Shown one piece after another: positions 15,862 through 25,428 of a stretch of DNA of 64,000 bases (within the stretch, counting starts at the first letter, position 1; every line of letters starts with the position of its first letter). The notes below the pieces were generated by a model, which was given only the letters and a program-made list of their open reading frames with translations, was not told where the DNA came from and searched no databases. Source of the stretch: Hormoscilla sp. GUM202 (GTDB lineage: Bacteria > Cyanobacteriota > Cyanobacteriia > Cyanobacteriales > Desertifilaceae); NCBI GenBank assembly GCA_005518205.2, contig RFFC02000005.1:190310-254309 (forward strand), written 5' to 3'. The position numbers and the translations under genes were made by a program.

Positions 15862-16632
15862 TTACAACTCTGGTTCAATTCCCGCTGCCCGTAGCTGTGC
15901 TATCAATTGTTCAACTCGCTGGCGCTCCTGTTCGGCTCGCTGGCGTTCGAGTTCGGCTCGCTGGCGTTCGAGTTCGGCTCGCTGGCGCTCTCTTGCGACT
16001 AACTCCGAACCCCACAGCAAAAGTTCTCCTGCTTCATCCCACCAGCGCAACCAGTAGCCAGTGCGGTTTTCACGGGTTCCTTCCCATATGCCCAGAAACA
16101 AGCTCATTTCCGAAATCCAGTAACGGTTCTTGCTATCGGGCCGTCTGCGTATATAAAGTCCGCGATCGCTTAACTGATAGACCTTGAGATATCCTGTTTG
16201 CGGCTCAAAAATGGCATAGTTAGGAACTCTTAAAACTTGTTCGTAAAAAAACCACTTGCCTGGAGGATCGCTTTCCTTGCTGGAATACTCGTGTCTTTCT
16301 GTATCCGAGATAAATTCCATGACAATGGCAGGTGGTTCCCCTTGGAGGATGGGAGTATAACTGCGCATTACTTCTGCTCGGGCTACCCGAATAAATGGCA
16401 CATACCCCCAATCTGGTGCTTTCACCACCATTCTGCCATTTAGAGTAGCACAGATTCCATAATTAGTGGTGGTTAAGGCATTAGCTGGCAGGCTGCCAGC
16501 TATTTCTAGGCTTTCTGTGAGAGCAGCTGCGATCGGGGGTTGATTAATATTATCCACGGGATCGTTGTCTAAAACAAAATCATCAGGTAACTTTTCCCAG
16601 GTTACTTCATAAGGATCTGTTAATGCTAACAT
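15862..16632 (-). CDS. Uma2-family (PD-(D/E)XK-like) protein
   Basis: 256 residues. The Uma2 core spans about residues 30-190: VVKAPDWGYVPFIRVARAE, the acidic IVMEFISDTER, and WFFYEQVLRVPNYAIFEPQTGYLKVYQL, with the nuclease-fold Asp/Glu residues. The C-terminal tail is a coiled coil of ELERQRA/EQERQRV repeats, longer than in the broken neighbour copy (four units against one), which shows unit expansion in the gene. It ends RAAGIEPEL like many cyanobacterial Uma2 proteins. The role of the family is uncertain. The start ATG at 16,632 lies 19 bp after the stop of the SUI1 gene, so the two may be co-transcribed. Confidence 0.85.
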   Translation of the reverse strand: MLALTDPYEVTWEKLPDDFVLDNDPVDNINQPPIAAALTESLEIAGSLPANALTTTNYGICATLNGRMVVKAPDWGYVPFIRVARAEVMRSYTPILQGEPPAIVMEFISDTERHEYSSKESDPPGKWFFYEQVLRVPNYAIFEPQTGYLKVYQLSDRGLYIRRRPDSKNRYWISEMSLFLGIWEGTRENRTGYWLRWWDEAGELLLWGSELVARERQRAELERQRAELERQRAEQERQRVEQLIAQLRAAGIEPEL

Positions 16633-16650
16633 AATCTTACCACATTTGCG

Positions 16651-17013
16651 CTATCTACCACTTATTTTAGCTTTGTATTCCATGTTTGTCAATATTTCCA
16701 GCAGCTTTTGAGTATGATCTCCCTGAATTTCAATCGTATTTTCCTTCACTGCGCCCCCGGCGCCACACTGAGTTTTCAATTTTTTCAGCAGCTCTGCCAA
16801 GCTTTCCGGTTGCTGCTGAAAACCACTTATTACCGTCACAGTTTTACCCTTACGTCCCTTCCGAGATGCTTGCACTCTCAGATTTTGCTGGTTCGGAGGC
16901 AGTTGCTGTTTGCCCCTAGCGATCGCCTCTGAGTTTTCCGCCTTGCCAAATTCGCGGTAGACGATGCGATCGCTATTTTCTTGCGAAGGATTGGATGATT
17001 TTTTCCGTGCCAT
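16651..17013 (-). CDS. SUI1/YciH-type translation factor
   Basis: 120 residues from the ATG at 17013 (MARKKSSNPSQ); the frame extends three codons to a TTG. The SUI1 domain fills the second half: QNLRVQASRKGRKGKTVTVISGF, LLKKLKTQCGAGGAVKENTIEIQGDH, and KLLEILTNMEYKAKISG. The GAGGAVK loop is diagnostic. Homologous to eukaryotic eIF1 and bacterial YciH, it is thought to bind the 30S subunit and discriminate start sites; in bacteria the gene is non-essential. Confidence 0.92.
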   Translation of the reverse strand: MARKKSSNPSQENSDRIVYREFGKAENSEAIARGKQQLPPNQQNLRVQASRKGRKGKTVTVISGFQQQPESLAELLKKLKTQCGAGGAVKENTIEIQGDHTQKLLEILTNMEYKAKISGR

Positions 17014-17346
17014 GATTATCAATTGTTTATTATCAATTTTTCCGGTCTATTATTATTGATTTTTCTACCCTCTAAATTCTCAAGGAAAATTTATCCTATT
17101 TTTCCAGGTAATAGAACCCCTTAATAAAATCAGCTATCATACTCATGGGAGGCAGAGGTGATGTTAACAATTTCAGAGAGTTTCCCGAATCATCTTTAGG
17201 CAGGGTATTTAATAAACGCTTGCCAAAAGTTGGGTGATGATATATTGAAAATATGAGCGCTGGAATTTGTCAACACCACCTGGGTGGGTACATCAAAGAA
17301 TTTAACTGATTTTAAGGGCGTCGGCAGATTTGAGGGAAGTGATATT
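17014..17346. other. Intergenic stretch, nothing supported
   Basis: Moderately AT-rich, without a gene, clear hairpin or repeat that I can support. Confidence 0.4.
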
Positions 17347-17745
17347 TTAGCCCATAATTTTACTTAGATACTTATTGACCTTCCTAATCTGATTGTTGGT
17401 GCCGCTCAACTTGGCCTCGCTCAGATCCGCCCAGCTAAGATTGGCCCCACTCAGGTCAACCCATCTCAGGTTAGCCCCACTGAGGTTAGCCCCACTGAGA
17501 TTAGTGCGATTCAAATTGGCATGTCTCAGGTCCGCTTCTCTCAGGTCTACCCCGCTCATGTCAGACCGACTCATATCAGTGCCATGTAAATTGGCTCCCT
17601 TGAGGTTGGCTACAGATAAGTTGGCACGGCTGAAATTGGCTTCGCTGAGATTGACGCCACTCAGATTCAACTCAGTCAGCTCGATCGCACTCTTTTCATC
17701 TCGTTCTCCAGCTGCATAGCTTTTTACTATTTCCTCTGCTTCCAT
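17347..17745 (-). CDS. Pentapeptide-repeat protein
   Basis: 132 residues. After a short helical start (MEAEEIVKSYAAGERD) come about sixteen A(N/D)LSG-type pentapeptides from residue 25 to 118, for example LSGVNLSEANFSRANLSVAN. Such repeats fold as a right-handed quadrilateral beta-helix. The short charged tail (QIRKVNKYLSKIMG) ends the protein. No signal peptide is present, so a cytoplasmic scaffold or inhibitor-type role is possible, but the function is unknown. Confidence 0.88.
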   Translation of the reverse strand: MEAEEIVKSYAAGERDEKSAIELTELNLSGVNLSEANFSRANLSVANLKGANLHGTDMSRSDMSGVDLREADLRHANLNRTNLSGANLSGANLRWVDLSGANLSWADLSEAKLSGTNNQIRKVNKYLSKIMG

Positions 17746-17820
17746 CGCTGGTACCTATGATTTGTTTGGGACTAAAGGCTATCATGCCTTTAGGGCTGAG
17801 CTGATTAAAAATGATGCACC

Positions 17821-18663
17821 ATGATGAATATTGGTATTGTAGGACTGGGGCTGATTGGCGGATCTTTGGGCTTGGATTTGCGCCAGGTGGGGTTTAAGGT
17901 TTTGGGAGTCAGCCGCCACCAACATACTTGCGAACTGGCGATCGCGCGCGGGGTTGCCGACGATGCTAGCGTTGCTTTCAGTCTGCTTGCCGCCGCCGAT
18001 ATCGTGTTTATTTGCACGCCGATCGCATCTATCGTCCCCACTGTCAAGATAATTATTCCTCATTTATCTCCCGCGACAATTTTAACAGACGTGGGTTCGG
18101 TCAAGACGCCAGTAGTCGAAGCAATTACCCCCATCTGGTCTAATTTTGTCGGCGGACACCCGATGGCGGGAACTACCCAGAGTGGTATAGATGCGGCACA
18201 GCGACAATTGTTTGCTGGCCGACCTTACGTGTTAACACCTGTGGCCTCAACACTACCCGCTTCCCTGCAAACCCTCTGCGAGATCGCCCGCTCGCTCCAA
18301 GCTCGAGTGTATCACTGTAGCCCCTCAGACCATGACCGGGCCGTGGCCTTAATTTCTCATTTGCCGGTGATGGTCAGTGCCAGTTTGATTGACGCCTGCA
18401 TGGTCGATCCGGCGGTACTCAAGCTAGTACAACAGCTAGCTAGTTCTGGTTTCCGGGATACAAGCCGTGTGGGAGGCGGCAATCCCGAATTGGGTCTGAT
18501 GATGGCACAGTATAATCGGCCCGAATTGTTGCGATCGCTCCATAATTATCGCCATTCCCTCGACCAGATGATTTCCCTTATCCAGCAGGAAGATTGGACC
18601 GCACTCGCACGGGTATTGCAGCAAACCCAGCTAGCGCGGTCTCAATTTACAGGTTTTCAATGA
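17821..18663 (+). CDS. tyrA: Prephenate/arogenate dehydrogenase
   Basis: Oxidative decarboxylation in tyrosine synthesis; cyanobacterial enzymes usually use arogenate with NADP (established for the group). The 280-residue protein starts MMNIGIVGLGLIGGSLGLDL, the dinucleotide-binding GxGxxG motif, followed by ADIVFICTPI, LTDVGSVKTPVVE and the catalytic-site histidine segment FVGGHPMAGTTQSGIDAA. The helical dimer domain follows (DHDRAVALISHLPVM...ASSGFRDTSRVGGGNP). The start could be either of two adjacent ATG codons. The downstream hairpin at 18,874-18,928 closes the unit. Confidence 0.93.
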   Translation: MMNIGIVGLGLIGGSLGLDLRQVGFKVLGVSRHQHTCELAIARGVADDASVAFSLLAAADIVFICTPIASIVPTVKIIIPHLSPATILTDVGSVKTPVVEAITPIWSNFVGGHPMAGTTQSGIDAAQRQLFAGRPYVLTPVASTLPASLQTLCEIARSLQARVYHCSPSDHDRAVALISHLPVMVSASLIDACMVDPAVLKLVQQLASSGFRDTSRVGGGNPELGLMMAQYNRPELLRSLHNYRHSLDQMISLIQQEDWTALARVLQQTQLARSQFTGFQ

Positions 18664-18873
18664 TTAGCAATGTCAGTCGTAGGGCGACAAGAGCTGCCCG
18701 GAGGTGGCATTTAGGTGATGGATGTCTGAGAGCAAAACAACGAACGAAAATGCTCTGGACATGCTCCCTTTAGCTTCATTGTTCGCTTGATATTTACATA
18801 GTATCGATCGTGCCCGCTGGGAACAGAAGCAAAAACACCTTTCTTTAGTACCGTTCTTTTTATTTAATAGTTC

Positions 18874-18928
18874 GTGGTTCATAGTATGATAATTTTTGGT
18901 AGCCTAGGAACCATCAACTATGAACCAC
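18874..18928. terminator. Hairpin between tyrA and the peroxiredoxin gene
   Basis: GTGGTTCATAGT (18,874-18,885) pairs perfectly with ACTATGAACCAC (18,917-18,928). It sits between convergent genes and fits a shared terminator. The rest of 18,664-18,951 shows no gene. Confidence 0.6.
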
Positions 18929-18951
18929 TTCCCGATTGCGATTACAGCATG

Positions 18952-19515
18952 CTAACTTTGCTGCAATTGATCCAGACGTTCCAGCACCTCTAGAGAGTGA
19001 GTTGCCGGGTAAACATCAGTGTATATTTCCCGCAGGATGCCATCCGGGTCAATGATAAAGCTGTGGCGGAGGGACAAAAGGAACATCCAAGAACCATAGG
19101 CTTTACTAACTTTGCCATTAGTATCAGCCAACAGGGGGAATGTCAAACCTTCAGTATCACAAAATTGGGCGTGGGAGTCCACGTCATCAGCGCTAATGCC
19201 CAGGATTTGAGTATTATGTTCGATATATTTGGGCAAATCTCTCTGAAATAGACTGGCTTCCAGGGTGCAACCAGAGGTAAAATCTTTGGGATAGAAGTAA
19301 ACTACTACCCATTGACCGCGATAATCGGAGAGAGATATTTCTCCATCACCCGTGTTAGTGGGCAGGGTAAAGTCTGGTGCTGGTTGGTTCAGTTCTGGTA
19401 ATGGGCCTCCCAGGGCTAATGCTGCTGGGGTGAAGTTAAATGAGACAATGATTGCCAGAAAGCTGGCCAGGAGAATGGCAAAAAAACGACGACGATCGGT
19501 CATGATCTGTGACAT
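18952..19515 (-). CDS. PrxQ/BCP-type peroxiredoxin with signal peptide
   Basis: Thiol peroxidase, 187 residues. Residues 1-35 are a signal peptide: twin basic DRRRFF, then FAILLASFLAIIVSF, and a cleavage-like ALALGG. The mature AhpC/TSA domain has QPAPDFTLPTNTGDGEISLSDYRGQWVVVYFYPKDFTSGCT, with the peroxidatic cysteine in SGCTLEASLF. A second cysteine occurs in HAQFCDTEGLTF and may be the resolving residue; the CxxxxC form of some PrxQ is not present. Export, probably to the thylakoid lumen or periplasm, is inferred from the signal. The IS1182-type element is inserted 31 bp upstream of the start and may have cut its promoter. Confidence 0.92.
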   Translation of the reverse strand: MSQIMTDRRRFFAILLASFLAIIVSFNFTPAALALGGPLPELNQPAPDFTLPTNTGDGEISLSDYRGQWVVVYFYPKDFTSGCTLEASLFQRDLPKYIEHNTQILGISADDVDSHAQFCDTEGLTFPLLADTNGKVSKAYGSWMFLLSLRHSFIIDPDGILREIYTDVYPATHSLEVLERLDQLQQS

Positions 19516-19546
19516 GGGATAAGTTTACTTAACTTCAGTTTACTAG

Positions 19547-21422
19547 AGCGTCGGTCCAGTAGAGGGGGGTTGACAAAACAACAAAAGTGTGCATAGCGAG
19601 TATTTGTGTAAATATTCTGGGGACTCATGACCGGAAAGCTGTTTGTACTACAAAGGAGATTACGAAAAAAAACATTTTTGTGGTAGCTTCCGCGTTGCGA
19701 ACACAGAGCGTAATTGCACAACTCAACACCGACATGCTATAGTAGAAAAAAAGGAAATCTGTTGTCAGCAGGAGTACCAGATATGCGTCCAGGAGTTTGG
19801 AATCCCCCGATTGCACTTTCTGTGTCTGAGCAAAAAGTCGCCATTATCATCAAAAAAGCTAAACTATTCCTAATTTTAAGAGAGATTCGTCATGAATTAT
19901 TTGACGAACAATTTCAAAAAGAACTGGCAACTATATTTAAAGACAGCACAGTTGGTTTATGTCCAGTTCCACCAGCTCAACTAGCATTAGCTATCATTTT
20001 ACAGGCTTATACGGGTGTTTCAGATGATGAAGTCATAGAAGCTTTGAACGCGGATAGAAGATGGCAATTAGTGTTAGATTGTCTAGACTGTGATCGAGCA
20101 CCCTTTGGTAAAGGTACTTATGTGAGGTTCCGTGGGGCATTAATTGACGCAGAAGGCGATCTTCGTTTAGTAGAACGCACAGTAGAAATGGTAGAAAAAA
20201 AAGGGGGATTTAATTCTCGCGCTCTTAAAGCAGCACTAGATTCAAGTCCATTGTGGGGAGCTGCAAGAGTTGAAGATACCTATAACCTTTTGGGTCATGC
20301 CTTGCGGAAAGCTTTAACAATAATCGCGGATGAAAAACAGCAAGAGTTAGAGGCGATCGCCACACAATCAGGAGCTTCTATTCTGGCTGGCTCAAGTCTA
20401 AAAGCAGCCTTAGACTTGGATTGGGACGATCCACAAGAGAGAACAGAAGCTTTAAAGACGATTCTTCAAATCCTTAATGATGTTGAATTATGTGTTGAAC
20501 AAGAAACTGATTTACCTGACCAAACTATTGAGAAAGCCAAAAAAAATCTGGACGTAGCTAGACAAATTGAAGCGCAAGACGTGGAACGGGGAGAAAATGG
20601 CGACCCAAAGCTTCGTAAGGGAGTAGCTAAAAACCGACGCATTGCTATAGAAGATTCCGAAATGCGTCATGGCAGAAAAAGTAAGAAGAAACGATTTGAT
20701 GGTTACAAACGTCATATTGAAGGACTTAGAATCGGGATTGTGCAGTAGGGATAACACCAGCGAATGTTCCAGAAGCTAATGTAACCCACGATATCGCCTC
20801 GGATTTAGAAGCACAAAACGTGACATTGAAAGAATTACATATAGACCGAGGATATCTGAATAGTCATTTAGTTAAAGAACGGGACGAAAATTTAACAATT
20901 ATTTGTAAGGCTTGGTCAGTCCGTAACGGGAAATATTTTGATAAAACAGCTTTTGTTCTTAACTGGGAAGAAAAAATAATTCGTTGTCCTAATGGAGTTA
21001 GTGTTCCTTTTGATGAAGGCAAACCTGTTCAGTTTCCTAGGGATAAGTGTAAAATTTGTCCTTTACGTTCTCAATGCACTACTAACGTAAAAGGTCGCAC
21101 TGTTTCTATTCATCCTGATGAGTCACTGTTGCAAGAATTACGTGAACGCCAAACCACTCCGTCCGGTCGAGCCAAACTACGAGAGCGAGTAACGGTAGAA
21201 CATAGTCTTGCTCACATTGGTCAGTGGCAGGGCGATCGCGCGCGTTATATAGGAGTTCGCAAGAACCTCTTTGATCTACGGCGCATGGCTGTTGTCCATA
21301 ATCTTCACCTTTTGGCAAGAATGCCAGCAACAACTCAAGAGAAAACTGCATCAATTTTGAGCCTTGCTTGAGCCATACCACATGTTTATTTATTTGTCAA
21401 CTACTTCTACTGGACCGACGCT
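19547..21422 (+). mobile_element. IS1182-type insertion sequence, inactive
   Basis: The element is 1,876 bp with inverted ends AGCGTCGGTCCAGTAGA..., and CTAG on both outer sides (19,543-19,546 and 21,423-21,426). CTAG is itself palindromic, so it is either a 4-bp target duplication or a target palindrome. The inner ends also share TTGACAAA. The transposase within is broken by a frameshift near 20,745. The element lies between the PrxQ gene and gor. Confidence 0.88.
19783..21371 (+). pseudogene. IS1182-family transposase, frameshifted
   Basis: DDE-type transposase in two frames: 19,783-20,748 and about 20,749-21,371. The ATG at 19,783 (MRPGVWNPPIAL) with AGGAG 7 bases upstream is the likely start. 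Part one has PVPPAQLALAIILQAYTGVSDDEVIEALNADRRWQLVL, DSSPLWGAARVEDTYNLL (first catalytic Asp region), and RHGRKSKKKRFDGYKRHIE. It stops at GIVQ. Part two resumes with ITPANVPEAN, HIDRGYLNSH, the CKICPLRSQCTT cysteine cluster and TVEHSLAHIGQWQGDRARYIG, which has the catalytic Glu. A one-base loss at the junction explains the break. Confidence 0.88.
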
Positions 21423-21461
21423 CTAGCTTTCAAGATTTGCGCTGCCAACTTTCCCGAGGGG

Positions 21462-22799
21462 CTATTTCATGGTGACAAATTCTTCAGCTGTCGAAGGATG
21501 AATGCCAATGGTGGCGTCCAGGTCGGATTTGGTGGCACCCATTTTGAGGGCAACTGCCAACATTTGGATAATCTCGGCGGCATGTTCTCCGACCATGTGG
21601 GCACCTAGCACCCGTTCTGTTTGACTGTCAACCACTAACTTGAGCAGGGTTTTCTCATGCTCCTGAGTTAGAGTATAGTACAAGGGTTTAAATTGGCTGC
21701 GATAAATTTTCACCGCCTCCCCTAATTGCGATCGGGCTTCGGCTTCGCTCATGCCTACTGTAGCAGCTTCTGGTTGGGAAAATACCGCACTGGGGATAAA
21801 TTCATAATTCATTATCCGGGGGCGATCGCCAAACTCGGTATCGGCAAAGGCCCGACCTTCAGCAATAGCCACTGGGGTGAGATTGCGGCGATCGGTGCAG
21901 TCTCCCACGGCGAAAATATGGGGCTGACTGGTGCGACTTTCCGAGTCTACGGCGATCGCGCCATTGGCAATTTTTACTCTAGCTTTTTCGCAACCCAGGT
22001 TACTCAAATTAGGAATCCGACCTGTAGCAGCCAGCACAGTATCAACTGTCATGCTATCGTCGGGTAAGGTGACTTTGAGACCTGTTGATAAGAGTTCAAT
22101 TTTTTCCACTTCTCTGTTGCAGACGATCCGAATTCCATGTTGCTGCATGGCTGCTTGTACGCCAGTTCTAAGATCCTCATCGAATCCATTCAAAATCAGA
22201 TGGCGACGCATGATTAGCGTTACCACCGAACCCAGACCATTCATGATACAAGCAAATTCCGTACCGATATAGCCACCCCCCACGATCGCAATCCGCTGGG
22301 GTTGCTGGGCCAGGTGAAAGATTTCGTTAGAGGTGATGGCCCGTTCTATCCCGGGAATTTCCGGTTTTTGGGGTTTAGCCCCCACCGCAATCAAGATTTT
22401 GGCGGCGGTAATCTTTCGTTCCCCAACTGACAGGGTATGTTCGTCTATGAAAGTAACGTGACCCCTAAACAGTGAGACCCCTGCTGCTGCTAGAGAATTG
22501 CCATATACCCCGTTGAGACGCTGGATTTCCTGATTTTTCTGGGCGATGAACTCCGACCAGTTAAAGCTGCTTGACACCGGACTCCAGCCATACTCAGCCG
22601 CTGTCTTAAATTTATGGGAAAACTCCGAGGCGTAGACCATCAGTTTTTTGGGAACGCAACCGCGATTCACGCAGGTGCCCCCCAGGTCGGCGGACTCTTC
22701 GGCGATCGCCACCTGAGCACCATAGGATGCGGCCCGTTTAGCAGCCGCCAGTCCCCCCGAACCCGCACCAATTACAAACAGGTCGTAATCAAATGCCAC
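21462..22799 (-). CDS. gor: Glutathione reductase
   Basis: Flavoenzyme that reduces glutathione disulfide with NADPH. 445 residues. Seen: FAD-binding DYDLFVIGAGSGGLAAAKRA, the redox-active pair GGTCVNRGCVPKKL, the NADPH site IAIVGGGYIGTEFACI followed by basic residues (MRRHLI), the second FAD motif HIFAVGDCTDRRNLTPVA, and the C-terminal catalytic HPSTAEEFVTM. The start is GTG at 22,799, supported by AGGAGAAGAG just upstream. It is convergent with the neighbouring IS and follows recG on the same strand after a terminator. Confidence 0.95.
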   Translation of the reverse strand: MAFDYDLFVIGAGSGGLAAAKRAASYGAQVAIAEESADLGGTCVNRGCVPKKLMVYASEFSHKFKTAAEYGWSPVSSSFNWSEFIAQKNQEIQRLNGVYGNSLAAAGVSLFRGHVTFIDEHTLSVGERKITAAKILIAVGAKPQKPEIPGIERAITSNEIFHLAQQPQRIAIVGGGYIGTEFACIMNGLGSVVTLIMRRHLILNGFDEDLRTGVQAAMQQHGIRIVCNREVEKIELLSTGLKVTLPDDSMTVDTVLAATGRIPNLSNLGCEKARVKIANGAIAVDSESRTSQPHIFAVGDCTDRRNLTPVAIAEGRAFADTEFGDRPRIMNYEFIPSAVFSQPEAATVGMSEAEARSQLGEAVKIYRSQFKPLYYTLTQEHEKTLLKLVVDSQTERVLGAHMVGEHAAEIIQMLAVALKMGATKSDLDATIGIHPSTAEEFVTMK

Positions 22800-22858
22800 G
22801 ATCTCTTCTCCTATTTACTACGATAACATGATTTGCAGTCATTCTTCATGGGAAGGAT

Positions 22859-22896
22859 AAAAAATGACCTGATATTCGATCGAGGATATCAGGTCA
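22859..22896 (-). terminator. Rho-independent terminator overlapping the recG stop codon
   Basis: TGACCTGATAT (arm) and its exact complement at 22,886-22,896 form an 11-bp stem with a ten-base loop. On the minus strand it is followed by six T. The last codons and the TGA of recG lie inside the upstream arm. Confidence 0.88.
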
Positions 22897-25387
22897 TCAT
22901 CGTGCCACCCATAACCCGCTGATACCGACGATCTAACTCAGCTTTCAACAAAGGAAAACTGTTAAGGGTTTCATCCTGAAGCATAGTCTTTTCTGCCGCA
23001 TCTCTTGCCAATACCAACACGTCCTCGTCTTCTACCAAACTCGCCAAGGCAAAATCTGGTAGCCCTGATTGACGAGTTCCCAAAACTTGCCCCGGTCCCC
23101 GCAACCGCATATCCATTTCGGCAATAAAAAAGCCATCTTGGGACTGTTCCAAAACATTTAACCGCTGACGGGCATCATCTGTTTGGGAACCAGCGATCAG
23201 CAAGCAATAGGATTTACAATCGCCTCGACCCACGCGACCCCTCAGTTGGTGCAACTGGGATAATCCAAAACGTTCGGCATTTTCGATCATCATCACCGTG
23301 GCATTGGGCACGTCTACTCCCACTTCTATCACGGTCGTGCTAACAATAATTTGAGTTTTTTTATCCCGAAAATTATTAATTGCTTCTTCTTTTTCCGCCG
23401 AACTCATGCGACCGTGTAACAGACAGACATTGTATTCGGGAAATACTGTTTTCGACAGTCGCTTATGTTCTTCTACTGCCGAACGCAAATCGAGTTTTTC
23501 CGATTCCTCAATTAAAGGTAAAACTATATAAACTTGCCGGCCTTGAGCTATTTCCTGGCGCATCAAGTTATAAGCTTTTTTCCGTTGTCTGCTACTTAAC
23601 ACTGTTGTCTGAATGGGTTTTCTTCCTGGGGGAAGTTCGTCAATTTGACTCACGTCTAAATCCCCATGAATGGTCAGGGCCATGGTACGAGGAATTGGGG
23701 TTGCGGTCATGGTGAGGACATGGGGGGCGTCACCTTTTTGCAGCAACAATGCCCTTTGTCCGACTCCAAAACGGTGCTGTTCGTCTATTACCACTAAACC
23801 TAAGCGGTGAAAGTTGACTGTGTCTTGAATTAAGGCATGAGTGCCAACTAATAGCGGCAGTTTTCCTGTCTCCAATTGAGCGTGAATTTCTCGACGTTTA
23901 GCTGTTTTGGTCGAACCTGTCAGCAATTCTACTGGTAATTTCAACAGCTTAAACCAGCCTAATAATTTGCGGTAATGCTGTTCTGCTAGCACTTCTGTGG
24001 GTGCCATTAATGCTGCTTGATAGCCTGATTGAATCGCGGCGAGGATTGCTACTACTGCTACTACCGTTTTACCAGCCCCCACATCTCCTTGCACTAAGCG
24101 ATTCATGGGTGTGGTTGATTTTAAGTCCTTCAGGATTTCGTCAATTACCCGATTTTGCGCCCCCGTTAGCTCAAAAGGCAGCAGTTTGTAAAACTTGTCG
24201 ATCAATTTTCCTTTGGCTGTCTTTTTAATTTTTATCCCCGTTCGATCCTTTTTTTGCTGATAGCGACGCTGGAGAAATCCTAGTTGCAGGTATAAGAATT
24301 CATCGAATATTAATCGCCGCCGGGCTGTTCTCAGGACTTCCTCATCATCCGGAAAGTGGATCGAGGCGATCGCCTCTTGCAACTCCAGCAAATCATACTG
24401 TTTCCGCAGAAGTTCTGGGAGAGTCTCCTCCAGGTCTTTAGTCGCTGGTAAGGCTGTCATAACCGCCCTCCTGACCACAGCCGCTGTCACCCCTTCTGTT
24501 AAGGCATAAACTGGCAGCAACCGCCCCACATTCAGAGATTCGATCGCATTATTGTTTTCCTCTTCTAAAACTTCCAGTTCTGGCCTATCTAGGGTCAGGC
24601 CATATTTGTTTCTCTTCACCAAACCAGAAGCAGCTACCAAAGCCCCGACTGGATAGGAACGCTTAGTTTTTTCTTGCCAGGATTTAGTACCAAAGTAATT
24701 ACCTGCAAAAAACCGGGACACTTTAATTTGCCCGGTGCTGTCTTTCATCAACAAATCCAGGATCGTTAATTTCTTGTTGCGGGCAGCACTAAAGCAGCTG
24801 ACTCGCTTCACTTCTCCGACTATGGTCACCGTTTCCCCTGGTTGTAACTCGTTTATCGGCACCTGACGAGCATAATTAATATAGTCACGGGGGTAGTAGA
24901 AAAGCAAGTCCCGGACCGTCAACAAATCCAGCAGTTCCAACAGCCGACCATTTCTGAATCCCACCCCTTTTAGCTTGACTAGAGGTTGGTCTAGACTCAC
25001 GCTTTCAGCAGATTCCACCCTACTGATGGAACCCAGTTCAATTTTACTCTGTTCTCCGCAGGATGGTTTTCCCCCTGCTCCATTTCCCCCTGCTCCATTT
25101 CCCCCTGCTCCATTTCCCCAGGCTTGCTGACAGCTATGGATATACTGACGCGCTTGTGTTACTAATTGCTGTCGGAGAGCAAAACTGAGGCCAGGATAAC
25201 TGGCAAATTCCTGCTCAAATTTCTGCCACTGACATCGCTCATCTGGCGTCAGGTCCGCAGGTGGCTGGCTAAACTGGTCTTGGAGAAACTGGCTAAAGGG
25301 TTGCTTCCCGACGATGTTGCTAAAGCCATGTTTTGCTTCTACAGCCAAGGCTTTCTTTAATCTCTCCCAATCTGGTGCTTCTATCAT
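22889..25387 (-). CDS. recG: ATP-dependent DNA helicase RecG
   Basis: Branch-migration helicase for stalled forks and Holliday junctions, 832 residues. The OB-fold wedge domain covers about 145-330 (VGFRNGRLLELLDLLTVRDLLFYYPRDY). Helicase motifs follow: MNRLVQGDVGAGKTVVA (I), APTEVLAEQHY (Ia), VVIDEQHRFGVGQR (II, DEQH), TMTATPIPRT (III), STTVIEVGVDVPNA (V) and QLRGRVGRG (VI). An unusual in-frame triple GNGAG repeat (near residue 95-110, a 15-bp unit at about 25,070-25,115) forms a flexible linker between the N-terminal extension and the core. The N-terminal extension is typical of cyanobacterial RecG. Confidence 0.96.
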   Translation of the reverse strand: MIEAPDWERLKKALAVEAKHGFSNIVGKQPFSQFLQDQFSQPPADLTPDERCQWQKFEQEFASYPGLSFALRQQLVTQARQYIHSCQQAWGNGAGGNGAGGNGAGGKPSCGEQSKIELGSISRVESAESVSLDQPLVKLKGVGFRNGRLLELLDLLTVRDLLFYYPRDYINYARQVPINELQPGETVTIVGEVKRVSCFSAARNKKLTILDLLMKDSTGQIKVSRFFAGNYFGTKSWQEKTKRSYPVGALVAASGLVKRNKYGLTLDRPELEVLEEENNNAIESLNVGRLLPVYALTEGVTAAVVRRAVMTALPATKDLEETLPELLRKQYDLLELQEAIASIHFPDDEEVLRTARRRLIFDEFLYLQLGFLQRRYQQKKDRTGIKIKKTAKGKLIDKFYKLLPFELTGAQNRVIDEILKDLKSTTPMNRLVQGDVGAGKTVVAVVAILAAIQSGYQAALMAPTEVLAEQHYRKLLGWFKLLKLPVELLTGSTKTAKRREIHAQLETGKLPLLVGTHALIQDTVNFHRLGLVVIDEQHRFGVGQRALLLQKGDAPHVLTMTATPIPRTMALTIHGDLDVSQIDELPPGRKPIQTTVLSSRQRKKAYNLMRQEIAQGRQVYIVLPLIEESEKLDLRSAVEEHKRLSKTVFPEYNVCLLHGRMSSAEKEEAINNFRDKKTQIIVSTTVIEVGVDVPNATVMMIENAERFGLSQLHQLRGRVGRGDCKSYCLLIAGSQTDDARQRLNVLEQSQDGFFIAEMDMRLRGPGQVLGTRQSGLPDFALASLVEDEDVLVLARDAAEKTMLQDETLNSFPLLKAELDRRYQRVMGGTMMT

Positions 25388-25428
25388 TTTTTAAAACGCT
25401 CTCTTGAGATCTTGTCTGCTTGCATACC

